Shown here piece after piece: positions 56,251 to 64,000 of a stretch of 64,000 nucleotides of DNA. How positions within the stretch are numbered: the first letter of the stretch is position 1; each line of letters begins with the position of its first letter. The position numbers and the translations under genes are program-made. This stretch comes from Nocardia takedensis NBRC 100417 (lineage in GTDB: Bacteria > Actinomycetota > Actinomycetes > Mycobacteriales > Mycobacteriaceae). The stretch is taken from positions 1 through 64,000 of the forward strand of contig NZ_BAGG01000046.1 in assembly GCF_000308695.1 (NCBI RefSeq), written 5' to 3'. The notes under the pieces are model-generated. The model ran no database searches, was not told where the DNA came from, and was given only the letters and a program-made list of their open reading frames with translations.

Positions 56251-56406
56251 CGCGTCCGCGACGGCCCGGTTCGATCCCGGTGGCCCGTCGAAGCGTTTCG
56301 CCTCGACCCACGCCGCCGGCTCGAACCGGGCCGTCGCGCGTCAGCGGCGAGTTCCCGTGGTCAACTGGTACGACGACGTTCCGCCCGCCGACGCTATCGT
56401 GAGTGC

Positions 56407-57063
56407 GTGGGTGGTTCAGGGCACGGTGGTTCAGGGCACGACGCGCAGTCGGAACAGATCCTCGCTGTGGTGCTCGAACTACTCGAGGACGACGGCTACG
56501 ACGCGGTGCAACTGCGCGAGGTCGCGCGGCGCGCGCGGGTGTCGCTGGCGACCGTCTACAAGTGGTTTCCCACCCGCAACGAGATGATCGTGGCCGCTGT
56601 CGAACGCTGGATGGCCGAGCACAGCTACTCCACCGTGACCGCGCCCGAGCCGGGGGAGAGTCTGCGCGCGGGCCTGATGCGCCTGCTGCGCTGTGTCTTC
56701 GAGCCGTGGGAGCGCGATCCGCGCATGTTGGAGGCCTACTATCGGGCCCGCTCGGGCGTCGGCGGGCACCGCTTGGACGCCCAGGGCGTCGAGGCGATCC
56801 TGCCGGTGGCCGCGCCGCTGGTCGAGGGGGCCGACCCGCGCTATGTCGCCGACGTCGGCATGGTGCTGTCGAATCTGACCTTCGCGCTGATCGGCCGGTT
56901 CGTGGACAAGACCATGGACATCACCGAGATCCTGCCGACCCTGGACCGCGCGATCCACCGTCTCACCGCCGACAACGCCGCCGAGGCGTCCGCCGCGCGC
57001 GGGGGCGGACGCGCTCAGGTGAATCTGCACCGCTCGCTCGCCGCACCGTTCGATCGCCGCTGA
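56407..57063 (+). CDS. TetR-family regulator, KstR-like
   Basis: 218-aa regulator. HTH: DDGYDAVQLREVARRARVSLATVYKWFPTRNEMIVAAVERWM. This segment and the C-terminal domain (FALIGRFVDKTMDITEILPTLDRAIHRL) resemble KstR-type repressors of lipid and steroid catabolism in actinobacteria, though true KstR identity is not claimed. GTG 56407 is 6 nt after TATCGT, giving a leaderless mRNA. The catabolic genes downstream are plausible targets. The N-terminus is Gly/His-rich (GGSGHGGSGHDAQ). Confidence 0.8.
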   Translation: MGGSGHGGSGHDAQSEQILAVVLELLEDDGYDAVQLREVARRARVSLATVYKWFPTRNEMIVAAVERWMAEHSYSTVTAPEPGESLRAGLMRLLRCVFEPWERDPRMLEAYYRARSGVGGHRLDAQGVEAILPVAAPLVEGADPRYVADVGMVLSNLTFALIGRFVDKTMDITEILPTLDRAIHRLTADNAAEASAARGGGRAQVNLHRSLAAPFDRR

Positions 57064-57159
57064 TCCGCGCCCGCAGGCCCAACGCCGACCGGCGCGATCC
57101 GCCGACAAGCATCCCGCAAGCCGATCCCGCCGGGCAGGCCGCCTGTGCTCGGCCGACGC

Positions 57160-58575
57160 TCAGGCCGTCGCCGCCGATTCGGTGACCGGGTCCGGCAGCG
57201 CGGCTCCGGGGACCGGTCGCGCGCCGCGGGTGGGCGGATGCAGTGCGCGGCGGGTCTCCAGCCATTCGTCGGCGGTGTCGCGCAGTTCGCGCACGATATC
57301 GCGCACCACCGCGCCCGGCGCGGCCTTGGAGCGCCACAGCGCCAGCGTCGAGAGCGACACCGATTCCCAGGGAGTGAACAGCGCGCCGGGATTGCGTGTC
57401 CTGGAGAAGATCTCGATGACCGCGGCGGCCAGCACCGGATCGGTGACCGCGCGGTGGTACATCTCGATCTCCCACGGCCGCATGGCTTCTCCGCGCGCGA
57501 GCCGGTTGGTCCACTGGTAGACCTCGAGGCATTCGCGCAGGCGCAGTTCCTCCCAGCCGCGCGTCACCGCGTCCAGGGCGACCGGGTTGTCCAGCACCGG
57601 CGCGACCCGCTTGCCCAGGACCCGGCCGTAGTACATCGCGTCGCGGATGCCCTGCGCGGTGACCGGGTCCTTGAAGTGGCCCGCGTCGCCGGCCAGCGCC
57701 CAGCCTGGGCCGCTGGAGTGGCGGAAATAGGAGCGGATGCCGGTGGCCGAGCGGACCCCGCCGACCCGCGCGCAGCCGTCGAGGCGTTCGACCAGTTCGG
57801 GCAGACGGGCGATGGCGTCGTGGTAGCGCCGGTCGGCGTCGCCGGGGCGCAGCGGGCCGGCGACGGCGGGCGGCTGGACCAGGCTCAGCACCAGACCGTC
57901 GTCGCAGGGGAACGCGGTGCCCAGGTCAGCGCCCTCGCGCCATTGCACCGCGATGTGGCGGCGGTCGGGGTCGACGTCGCGCCAGTAGGCGAAATAGCAG
58001 TCGCGGCCGCTGGGCTGTTCCAGGTACGGCTCCTGTGCGCCGACCAGGCGCGCGACGGTGCTGCGGCGGCCGTCGGCCCCGATCACCAGTGACGCGCGGA
58101 TCTCGCGCACGGCGCCGTCGGTATCGCGGTAGCGCACCCCGCGACAGCGGCCGCCTTCCTGCACCAACTCCAGGACCCGGCACTTCTGCCGGACCCGCAC
58201 CCCGGCGGCCACCGCGGCGTCGACCAGCGCGGCGTCGAGGTGCACACGCCGCACGCACAGTCCGTAGTCGATCCCGTGCAGGGGCGTGAACGGCGCGGAC
58301 AGGGTGTGGCCGGCACCGACGGCCATGGCGGTGGTCAGGCGCGGCGCGCCGGTGGCCTCGACGCGGTCCAGGACGCCGAGTTCGCGCAACTCGAAGACGC
58401 CCGCGGGCCAGAGCAGGTGCGTGGAGAGGGTGTCGGAGGGGAAGCTCGCGCTGTCCAGGGCGATGACCGAGCGGCCCGCCGCGGCCAGGGTGAGCGCGGT
58501 CGCCGATCCGGCGCATCGCGCGCCGACGACGACCACCTCGGTTTCCTCGATACGGGGGGCGGAGGGCTCGTTCAT
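57160..58575 (-). CDS. FAD-dependent oxidoreductase (geranylgeranyl-reductase/halogenase-like)
   Basis: 471-aa flavoprotein. The N-terminal dinucleotide fold is VVVVGARCAGSATALTLA, with GADGRRSTVARLVG and the second flavin motif WALAGDAGHFKDPVTAQGIRDAMY. These place it in the NAD(P)/FAD oxidoreductase group of p-hydroxybenzoate hydroxylase, halogenases and geranylgeranyl reductases. The ATG at 58575 shares bases with the ATG of the divergent acyl-CoA ligase fragment (CATG). The last 100 residues are helical and less conserved. Substrate unknown. Confidence 0.8.
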   Translation of the reverse strand: MNEPSAPRIEETEVVVVGARCAGSATALTLAAAGRSVIALDSASFPSDTLSTHLLWPAGVFELRELGVLDRVEATGAPRLTTAMAVGAGHTLSAPFTPLHGIDYGLCVRRVHLDAALVDAAVAAGVRVRQKCRVLELVQEGGRCRGVRYRDTDGAVREIRASLVIGADGRRSTVARLVGAQEPYLEQPSGRDCYFAYWRDVDPDRRHIAVQWREGADLGTAFPCDDGLVLSLVQPPAVAGPLRPGDADRRYHDAIARLPELVERLDGCARVGGVRSATGIRSYFRHSSGPGWALAGDAGHFKDPVTAQGIRDAMYYGRVLGKRVAPVLDNPVALDAVTRGWEELRLRECLEVYQWTNRLARGEAMRPWEIEMYHRAVTDPVLAAAVIEIFSRTRNPGALFTPWESVSLSTLALWRSKAAPGAVVRDIVRELRDTADEWLETRRALHPPTRGARPVPGAALPDPVTESAATA

Positions 58576-59524
58576 GGCGCCCGCCAAGTTCTCCGCCTCG
58601 ACCTTCCTGGCCGACATCCGCGAATACGGCGCCACCTACATGAACTACGTCGGCAAACCGCTGGCCTACATCCTGGCGACCGAGGAGCGCGCCGACGACG
58701 CCGACAACCCGCTGCGGGTGGCCTTCGGCAACGAGGCCACCGACCGCGACATCGAGGAATTCGGCAGGCGTTTCGGCTGTACGGTGTGGGACGGCTTCGG
58801 CTCGACCGAACTGGCGATCATCATCACCCGCGAACCCGGCACCCCGCCCGGTTCCATCGGCAAGGGCTATCCCGGTGTGGCCGTGTACGATTCGGCCACC
58901 GTCACCGAATGCCCGGTCGCGGTCTTCGACGACACGGGCGCGCTGGCCAATCCGGACCAGGCCATCGGCGAACTGGTCAACGCCCAGGGCACCGGCCTGT
59001 TCATGGGCTACTACGGCGACGAGACCGCCACCGCCGAACGCACCCGCGGCGGCATCTACTGGTCGGGGGATCTGGCCTACCGCGACGCCGACGGCTGGAT
59101 CTACCTGGCGGGCCGCACCGCCGACTGGATGCGGGTGGACGGGGAGAATCTCGCGGCGGGCCCGATCGAGCGCATCCTGCAACGGCTGCCCGCGGTGAGT
59201 CGCGTCGCTGTCTACGCCGTCCCGGACGAGCAGGTGGGCGACGCGGTGATGGCCGCGATCGTGTTGCGCGACAACGAAACCCTCGACCCGGCCGGGTTGT
59301 CGGCATTCCTCGCCGCCCAGCCCGACCTCTCGCCCAAGGCGTGGCCGCGTTTCGTGCGCCTGGCCCCCGACCTGCCGACCACCGCGACCAACAAGATCCT
59401 CAAGCGCGAACTGGTCCAGCAGGGCGCGAGCGCCGGCGACGGGACACTGTGGGTCCGCGCGCCGCGCGCCACCGTCTACGAGCCCGCCGCGTCCCCGGTC
59501 GGGAGCGCCGGTGTCGCAGGGTGA
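58574..59524 (+). pseudogene. N-terminally truncated acyl-CoA synthetase (FadD-like)
   Basis: 316 codons remain of a protein normally about 500 aa. The frame opens APAKFSASTFLADIREYGATYMNYVGKPLAYILAT, in the middle of the adenylating domain. Retained motifs are DGFGSTE, the GELV and YWSGDLAYRDADGWIYLAGR region and the C-terminal lysine motif TNKILKREL. The ATP-binding P-loop (TSGTTG-type) and everything before it are missing. The first codon overlaps the start codon of the divergent flavoprotein, leaving no promoter room. It is best read as a deletion or rearrangement product; the C-terminal part may still be translated. Confidence 0.75.
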
Positions 59525-60632
59525 TCCGGGCGCGGACGCCCGACAGCTGACCGAACTCGGCTACTACGCCCTGTCCCGACACCCCGTCACGCCCGCGGAA
59601 CTCGCCGCCGAGGCCGGGGTGGCCGACCGGCTCGGCTTCGGGGCGGCGTTCGTCTCCGAGCGGTTCAACATCAAGGACGCCGCCGTGCTGGCGGGTGCGC
59701 TGGCCGCGTCCTCCACCCGGCTCGGCGTGGCGACCGCCGCCACCAACCACCACACGCGCCACCCCATCGTCACCGCGACGATGGGCGCGACCGTCGCCGA
59801 ACTCAGCGGCGGCCGTTTCGCGCTCGGCCTCGGTCGCGGCATCGACCCGCAGTGGCAGATCCTCGGCCTGCCCACGGTGACCGCGGCGCAGCTGACCGAG
59901 ATCGCCGAGATCCTGCGGCGGCTGTGGCGCGGGGAGACGGTGCTCGGGCACGACGGCGCGATCGGGTCCTACCCGGTGCTGCACCTGGGCGTCACCCTCG
60001 ATCCGCCGCCGCCGATCCTGCTGGTCACCATGAGTCCGCGGACGCTGCGTCTGGCGGGGCACATCGCCGACGCCGTCGTCCTGCACACCTTCCTGAGCGA
60101 CGAGGCGACCGCGCGGGCGGTCGCGACGGTGCGCGAGGCGGCGACCGCGGCGGGCCGCGATCCGGACTCGGTGCGGATCTGGTCGGTGCTGGCCACCGTC
60201 GGCGACGAGTTGGCCGAGACCGACCGGCTGCGTCGCCTCTACGGCCGGCTGGCCACCTACCTCCAGGGCTATCCCGACGTGCTGATGCGCGCGAACAGTT
60301 GGCACGCCGCCGATCTGGACCGCGTCCGGGCCGCCACGGCCTTCACCGCCGCGCGCGGCGCGATCGACGCCACCGCGACACCGGCGGAATTGGCCGAGCT
60401 GGCCGAGATCGTGCCCGCGGCGTGGGTGCGCGACAGCGCGACCGGGTCGCCCCGCGCCCGCGCGGAGGCCGTCGACCGGCAGTTCGGGCTGGGCGTGGAT
60501 TCGGTGATCCTGCACGGCGTCACCCCCACCGAGGCGGCCCCCGTGCTGGCCGCCTACCGCACCCTCGCGCCGCCCGAGCGCGCCCGCCCCGCCAATCCGG
60601 GGCGCAACGACCGGTCAGGAGTCCGTCCGTGA
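59511..60632 (+). CDS. LLM-class F420-dependent oxidoreductase
   Basis: 373-aa luciferase-like oxidoreductase. Blocks: LGFGAAFVSERFNIKDAAVLAGALAASS, GVATAATNHHTRHPIVTATMGATVAELSGGRFALGLGRG and ILLVTMSPRTLRLAGHIADAVVLHTFL. It uses reduced coenzyme F420 or FMN. The GTG at 59511 lies inside the end of the truncated ligase gene (14-nt overlap), so the two were one operon, and its stop overlaps the phosphotransferase start (GTGA). Mycobacterial relatives occur in lipid and steroid catabolic clusters. Confidence 0.84.
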   Translation: MSQGDPGADARQLTELGYYALSRHPVTPAELAAEAGVADRLGFGAAFVSERFNIKDAAVLAGALAASSTRLGVATAATNHHTRHPIVTATMGATVAELSGGRFALGLGRGIDPQWQILGLPTVTAAQLTEIAEILRRLWRGETVLGHDGAIGSYPVLHLGVTLDPPPPILLVTMSPRTLRLAGHIADAVVLHTFLSDEATARAVATVREAATAAGRDPDSVRIWSVLATVGDELAETDRLRRLYGRLATYLQGYPDVLMRANSWHAADLDRVRAATAFTAARGAIDATATPAELAELAEIVPAAWVRDSATGSPRARAEAVDRQFGLGVDSVILHGVTPTEAAPVLAAYRTLAPPERARPANPGRNDRSGVRP

Positions 60633-61705
60633 GTATCGAATCGCCCCTGCCGCAAGACCTCTCGGCACCGACCGAGATCGGCGGACTCACCCCGGACTGG
60701 CTGACCGCCGCGCTGCGCGCGCACGGCCGCGACGTCGTGGTCGACACCGTCACCGCGACACCGGTGGGCTCGGGACAGATGGCGGGCTCCTACCGCCTGT
60801 CGCTGACCACCAGCGCGGGCGACCTGCCCGCCACGCTCATCGCCAAACTCGCCGAAGGTCCCGAGGAGCACCGCAGTTTCGGGTCCGGCGCGTTCCGCAA
60901 CGAGGTCCGCTTCTACCGCGACCTGGCCCCGACCGTGCGGGTGCCGGTGCCGGGCTGTCACGCGGCGGTCGCCTCGGAATCCGGCAGCGAATTCGTCCTG
61001 CTGCTCGACGATCTCGCGCCCGCCCGCCAAGGCGACCAGATCGCGGGGTGCACGGTCGCGCAGGCGCGGGCGGTGGCCCTGGCGGCCGCCGGCCTGCACG
61101 CGCCGCGCTGGAACGACCCGACGCTGCTCGAGACGCCGGGGCTGAGTCTGCCGACCGAGGACGACCGCGAGCTGATGGAATCGGTGCTCGCGCCGATGGC
61201 CGAGGTGTTCCTGGGGCGCTTCGCCGATCGGCTCACCGACGCCGAACGCGCGACGGTGGACTGGTTGGTGGCCGCCGCCGGACCTTGGCTGGTCGCGCCC
61301 ACCTCGAATTTCGCGCTGCTGCACGGCGATCTGCGGGTCGACAACGTGATGTTCGCGCCCGACGGCACGGTCACCGTGCTGGACTGGCAGACGATCACGC
61401 CGGGACAACCGTTGCGCGACATCGCCTTCCTGCTCGCGACCAGCCTTACCGTCGCCGACCGTCGCGCGCACGAGGACGCGATCGTGGCCGACTACCACCG
61501 CGCGCTGCTCGACCTCGGGGTCACCGACTACACCGCCGAGCAGTGCCGCCGCGACTACGTCGACTCGCTGATCCAGGCTCCGCTGATCATCGTGTTCGGC
61601 TGCGGCGCGGCCGCGCCGACGCCGCGCGGGGACCGCATGTTCCACACCATGCTCGAGCGCGCCGCCGCCGCCGTGGGCGATCTGGTCCCGGGGGCGCTGC
61701 GCTGA
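60629..61705 (+). CDS. Aminoglycoside-phosphotransferase-fold (ecdysteroid-kinase-like) protein
   Basis: 358-aa kinase-like protein. The N-terminal lobe has GSGQMAGSYRLSL and ATLIAKLAE; the catalytic loop is LLHGDLRVDNVMF and the metal-binding motif VLDWQTITPGQPLRDIAFLLATSL. Such proteins phosphorylate small hydroxyl substrates and, in actinobacteria, are often found near acyl-CoA metabolism genes. GTG 60629 overlaps the LLM gene stop. A terminator follows. No antibiotic-resistance role can be claimed. Confidence 0.8.
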   Translation: MSIESPLPQDLSAPTEIGGLTPDWLTAALRAHGRDVVVDTVTATPVGSGQMAGSYRLSLTTSAGDLPATLIAKLAEGPEEHRSFGSGAFRNEVRFYRDLAPTVRVPVPGCHAAVASESGSEFVLLLDDLAPARQGDQIAGCTVAQARAVALAAAGLHAPRWNDPTLLETPGLSLPTEDDRELMESVLAPMAEVFLGRFADRLTDAERATVDWLVAAAGPWLVAPTSNFALLHGDLRVDNVMFAPDGTVTVLDWQTITPGQPLRDIAFLLATSLTVADRRAHEDAIVADYHRALLDLGVTDYTAEQCRRDYVDSLIQAPLIIVFGCGAAAPTPRGDRMFHTMLERAAAAVGDLVPGALR

Positions 61706-61725
61706 GTCGACCCGGGCGCGGGAAA

Positions 61726-61749
61726 GCGGGCCGTCGCGCGACGGCCCGC
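61726..61749. terminator. Bidirectional terminator
   Basis: GCGGGCCGTCG (61726-61736) and CGACGGCCCGC (61739-61749) are perfect complements with a 2-nt centre. It lies between convergent phosphotransferase and SDR genes. Confidence 0.7.
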
Positions 61750-61757
61750 CCGTCCGG

Positions 61758-62534
61758 TCAGGAGTTCTCGGCGGCCTCGGCCATCGCGGAGATCCGTTTC
61801 AGCACATCGGGATAGCGGCGCAGGTGCGCGCCGCCGTTGAGGTCGACGGCGCTGCCGGTCATCCAGCGGGCGCGGTCGGAGGCCAGGAAGGCCACCATGT
61901 CGGCGATCTCCTCGGGCTGTCCGCTGCGCCCGAGCGGGGTGTTGTCGAGGTATTCCTCGGTCAGGCCCGGCACCAGCGAGATCCCGGCCACCAGCGGCGT
62001 GTCGACCAGACCGGGGGAGATGGCGTTGACCCGCACGCCGCGTTCGGCGAGTTCGAGCGCGGCCACCTCGACCAGCATCAGCACACCGGCCTTGGCCGCG
62101 CAGTAGGAGGCCATTCCGGCGCCCGGTTGACGGCCGTTGAGCGAGGCGATGCAGATGATGCTGCCCCCGTCGACGATGTGCCGTCCGGCGTGCTTGAGGA
62201 TCAGGAAGGTCCCGGTCAGGCAGACGTCGATGGTCGACTGCCAGTGCGCGAGTTCGAGTTCGGTGATCGGGCCGGGCACCGACAGGCCCGCGCTGCTGAC
62301 CACCGTGTGCACGCCGCGCAGCCTCTGCAACCCTTCGCTCACGGCGGTCTCGTCGGAGACGTCCATCTCGATCGCCGACACCTGCGGGCCGATCTCGGCG
62401 GCGGCGGCCGCGGCCTTGTCCTCGTCGATGTCGGCAATGGTCACCCGGAAGCCGTCGGCGACCAGCGCCCGGACACTGGCCAATCCGATGCCGGACGCCC
62501 CGCCGACCACGAGTGCGCTGCGTTGCTCGCTCAT
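61758..62534 (-). CDS. Short-chain dehydrogenase/reductase
   Basis: 258-aa NAD(P)-dependent SDR. Nucleotide motif GGASGIG (residues 11-17), ADID after the second strand (NAD preference suggested), catalytic Ser131, Tyr144 and Lys148 in the SLNGRQPGAGMASYCAAKAG region, and NAISPGLVDTPLV. The ATG at 62534 overlaps the hydrolase stop by four bases (ATGA), making it the last gene of a three-gene minus-strand operon after the flavin monooxygenase and the hydrolase. Alcohol or hydroxy-ester oxidation fits the context. Confidence 0.88.
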   Translation of the reverse strand: MSEQRSALVVGGASGIGLASVRALVADGFRVTIADIDEDKAAAAAAEIGPQVSAIEMDVSDETAVSEGLQRLRGVHTVVSSAGLSVPGPITELELAHWQSTIDVCLTGTFLILKHAGRHIVDGGSIICIASLNGRQPGAGMASYCAAKAGVLMLVEVAALELAERGVRVNAISPGLVDTPLVAGISLVPGLTEEYLDNTPLGRSGQPEEIADMVAFLASDRARWMTGSAVDLNGGAHLRRYPDVLKRISAMAEAAENS

Positions 62535-63493
62535 ACCGTTTCCCTCGATCCCGTGACGGTGTCCCACGGCGCGGACCCGTCGCGGAGCAGATGCCGCCGC
62601 AGGAAGTGCACCTGGTGCTCGACGGCGGATTCGAACCACGGGTTGCCGGGGAACAGGTCGAAATGGTCGCACGGGTAGTGTCGCACTTCCGCGCGGGCCT
62701 TGACCGCCGCCTTGGCCGCCGCGTACGGCGGTGCGGCGCCGTCGAAGTCGGCGATCTGCATCAGGACCGGGGCCACGATGCGGTCGGCGTTCCGGTCGGC
62801 CCGGTAGCCGCCGATCTCGAGCCCGACCGCCGCGTCGACCTCGTTGCGCCAGGTCGGCCCGGCCAGGGCCAGGTAGCGCTCGTAGTAGCCCTCCCCGGTC
62901 AGCGCCGCGTGTTCGCCGGGCCGCCCCACCAGCGGCAGCATCCTCGGCGCGGCCCCGAACCGGCCCGCGACGGCGCTGCGCACACCGCTGACGGTGGAGC
63001 GGGCCAGCGCGCCGAGGCCGACCTGAGCCAGCGCGTGCCGTCCGGCCGCGATCCCGTCGACCATCGGCACCATCGCGATGACCGCGGCCACGTCGCTCCG
63101 GTCGGCGGCGACGGTGAGCGCGTGTCCGCCCGCCTGCGAGACGCCCCACAGGACGACCCGGCCCGCGTCGACCTCGGGGCGCGCCCCGGCGGCGACGACG
63201 GCCGCGCGGTAGTCCTGGACCTGCGCGGTCAGCGAGACACGTTGACGCGGTTCGCCTTCGGACGCGCCGAAGCCGCGGTAGTCGAAGGCGAACACGGCCA
63301 GTCCGGCGGCGGCCAGACGGTCCGCGAACGGCGCGAGGCCGGAGTCCTTGGTGCCGCCGAAACCGTGCGCCATCACCACGACCGGGCAACCCGAGGGTGT
63401 CGCGAACGGGCTGTCCGCGGCGGGGGCGAAGTACCACGCGTCGCAGGTGACCCCGTGGGAGTCGAAGCTGATCCGCTGGTGTCCGGTGCTCAC
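62531..63493 (-). CDS. Alpha/beta hydrolase
   Basis: 320-aa soluble hydrolase. Oxyanion region VVVMAHGFGGTKD, nucleophile elbow GVSQAGG (Ser119), acidic-region MQIADFDGAAPP and His in YPCDHFDLFPGN. Sequence style resembles esterases and dienelactone-hydrolase-like enzymes. The GTG at 63493 overlaps the monooxygenase stop, and its own stop overlaps the SDR start, so the three proteins are coupled. If the monooxygenase makes an ester, this enzyme could hydrolyse it; this is an inference. Confidence 0.82.
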   Translation of the reverse strand: MSTGHQRISFDSHGVTCDAWYFAPAADSPFATPSGCPVVVMAHGFGGTKDSGLAPFADRLAAAGLAVFAFDYRGFGASEGEPRQRVSLTAQVQDYRAAVVAAGARPEVDAGRVVLWGVSQAGGHALTVAADRSDVAAVIAMVPMVDGIAAGRHALAQVGLGALARSTVSGVRSAVAGRFGAAPRMLPLVGRPGEHAALTGEGYYERYLALAGPTWRNEVDAAVGLEIGGYRADRNADRIVAPVLMQIADFDGAAPPYAAAKAAVKARAEVRHYPCDHFDLFPGNPWFESAVEHQVHFLRRHLLRDGSAPWDTVTGSRETV

Positions 63494-64000
63494 TGGAGTG
63501 CTCCCGTCGCGGCGGGGGCGTCGGTGCGGCCCGCCCAGTTCGGTGGTCCCTGCACCTTCGCGCGGCGCGCGCCCGCCGGCAGTTCGCGGGTCCGCATGTC
63601 GTGTTCGTAGAGGAAGTAGTCGACCTGCTGGGTGTGCCGGGGTCGGTCGAGCAGGTGCCCGGTGTAGAACGCCTGGTCGGCGGCGATGACCTCGCGCATG
63701 CGTTCCGGCGTCGGCAGCCGGTACCGTCCCGCCGCGTAGGCCCCCACCAGGCGTGCCTGACATTCCACGAACGGGAACAGCGTCGGCGTGGCCTGGGCGA
63801 ATCCGGCGAAGACCAGATCCTCGATCCCCGGCACGAACATCCGCTTGTAGAGGTCGATGCGGTTGTCGGGGGCGCTGAGGAATTCCGGGTCGAAGAACGG
63901 GAAGGTGATGTTGTAGCCGGTGGCGTAGACGATGACGTCGAAATCGTCGCTGGTGCCGTCGGTGAAGTGCACCGTGCGGTCGTCGAGTCGCGCGATGTCG
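63490..64000 (-). CDS. Flavin-containing monooxygenase, C-terminal part (runs off the window)
   Basis: The 3' part of a gene whose 5' end lies beyond base 64000. About 170 residues are visible, including TDGTSDDFDVIVYATGYNITFPFF, the ATG motif typical of flavin monooxygenases and Baeyer-Villiger enzymes, and VFAGFAQATPTLFPFVECQARLVGAYAAGRY. Such enzymes hydroxylate or insert oxygen into ketones or heteroatom compounds with NADPH and FAD. It is the first visible gene of the minus-strand operon with hydrolase and SDR. N-terminal FAD and NADP motifs cannot be checked here. Confidence 0.82.
   Translation of the reverse strand, partial: DIARLDDRTVHFTDGTSDDFDVIVYATGYNITFPFFDPEFLSAPDNRIDLYKRMFVPGIEDLVFAGFAQATPTLFPFVECQARLVGAYAAGRYRLPTPERMREVIAADQAFYTGHLLDRPRHTQQVDYFLYEHDMRTRELPAGARRAKVQGPPNWAGRTDAPAATGALQ

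Noticed and set aside
56479..57108. Minus-strand frame opposite the KstR-like TetR gene
   Set aside because: It mirrors a gene with a clear HTH and promoter; no ribosome site or domain is visible.
59212..59472. Minus-strand small frame inside the acyl-CoA synthetase fragment
   Set aside because: Out-of-frame shadow with no supporting signals.

Overview
The window comes from a high-GC actinomycete (roughly 70% G+C by eye, many GTG starts). The gene order bioB-bsaP / nadABC / hisDCBH-priA-impA-hisFI / trpE-(membrane protein)-trpCBA-lgt / TM2 protein / pyk-tesB / tRNA-Leu / pdtaR / polA follows the M. tuberculosis Rv1589-Rv1629 backbone. Differences from mycobacteria (an inserted penicillin-binding protein and kinase locus, a liv operon, a catabolic cluster) point to Nocardiaceae, most likely Nocardia. 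The genus is an inference.

Layout. 0-7.3 kb: an exported alpha/beta hydrolase, an SsuACB-like ABC importer coupled to an FMN monooxygenase (probable organosulfur scavenging), a shortened MFS transporter and a TetR regulator. 7.4-14.1 kb: biotin synthase with its small auxiliary protein, a DUF2567-like membrane protein, then the NrtR regulator facing nadABC (NAD de novo synthesis). 14.1-20.2 kb: an AlkZ-like protein, TerB, a lipoprotein penicillin-binding protein, a receptor-type Ser/Thr kinase and TerD. 20.5-27.1 kb: the his locus, which appears split into hisDCBH, priA-impA-hisF and hisI. 27.1-33.8 kb: MarR, Bcp and the trp genes. 33.8-40.4 kb: lgt, TM2 protein, pyk, tesB, a tyrosine phosphatase and tRNA-Leu(CAA). 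40.6-47.1 kb: PdtaR and a liv operon with fused ATPases. 47.2-51.0 kb: a zinc peptidase and polA. 51.0-56.3 kb: a carbonic-anhydrase remnant, a TetR/membrane-protein pair with paired operators, an attenuator-like leader before a free-standing LeuA regulatory domain, thioredoxin, an isocitrate/isopropylmalate-type dehydrogenase and CsbD. 56.4-64 kb: a catabolic region with a decayed acyl-CoA synthetase and an operon encoding a flavin monooxygenase, a hydrolase and an SDR dehydrogenase.

Regulatory reading. A -10 box of the form TANNNT (or close) ends 6-7 nt before the start codon of many genes on both strands, which implies leaderless mRNAs and decides several starts (nrtR, pbp, terD, priA, bcp, trpE, lgt, pyk, polA and others). 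Palindromic operators are visible for three regulators: two TGAAC-N3-GTTCA sites between the TetR gene and bioB, one 23-bp palindrome around the nrtR -10 box, and two tandem 17-bp sites in the divergent promoter at 51.85 kb. The most interesting element is at 53.4-54.1 kb: a well-formed promoter drives a 43-codon leaderless ORF ending in an Arg-Leu-Leu-Val-Val-Thr-Arg-Arg run with rare codons, then hairpins, then a stand-alone LeuA allosteric domain. This looks like branched-chain amino acid attenuation.
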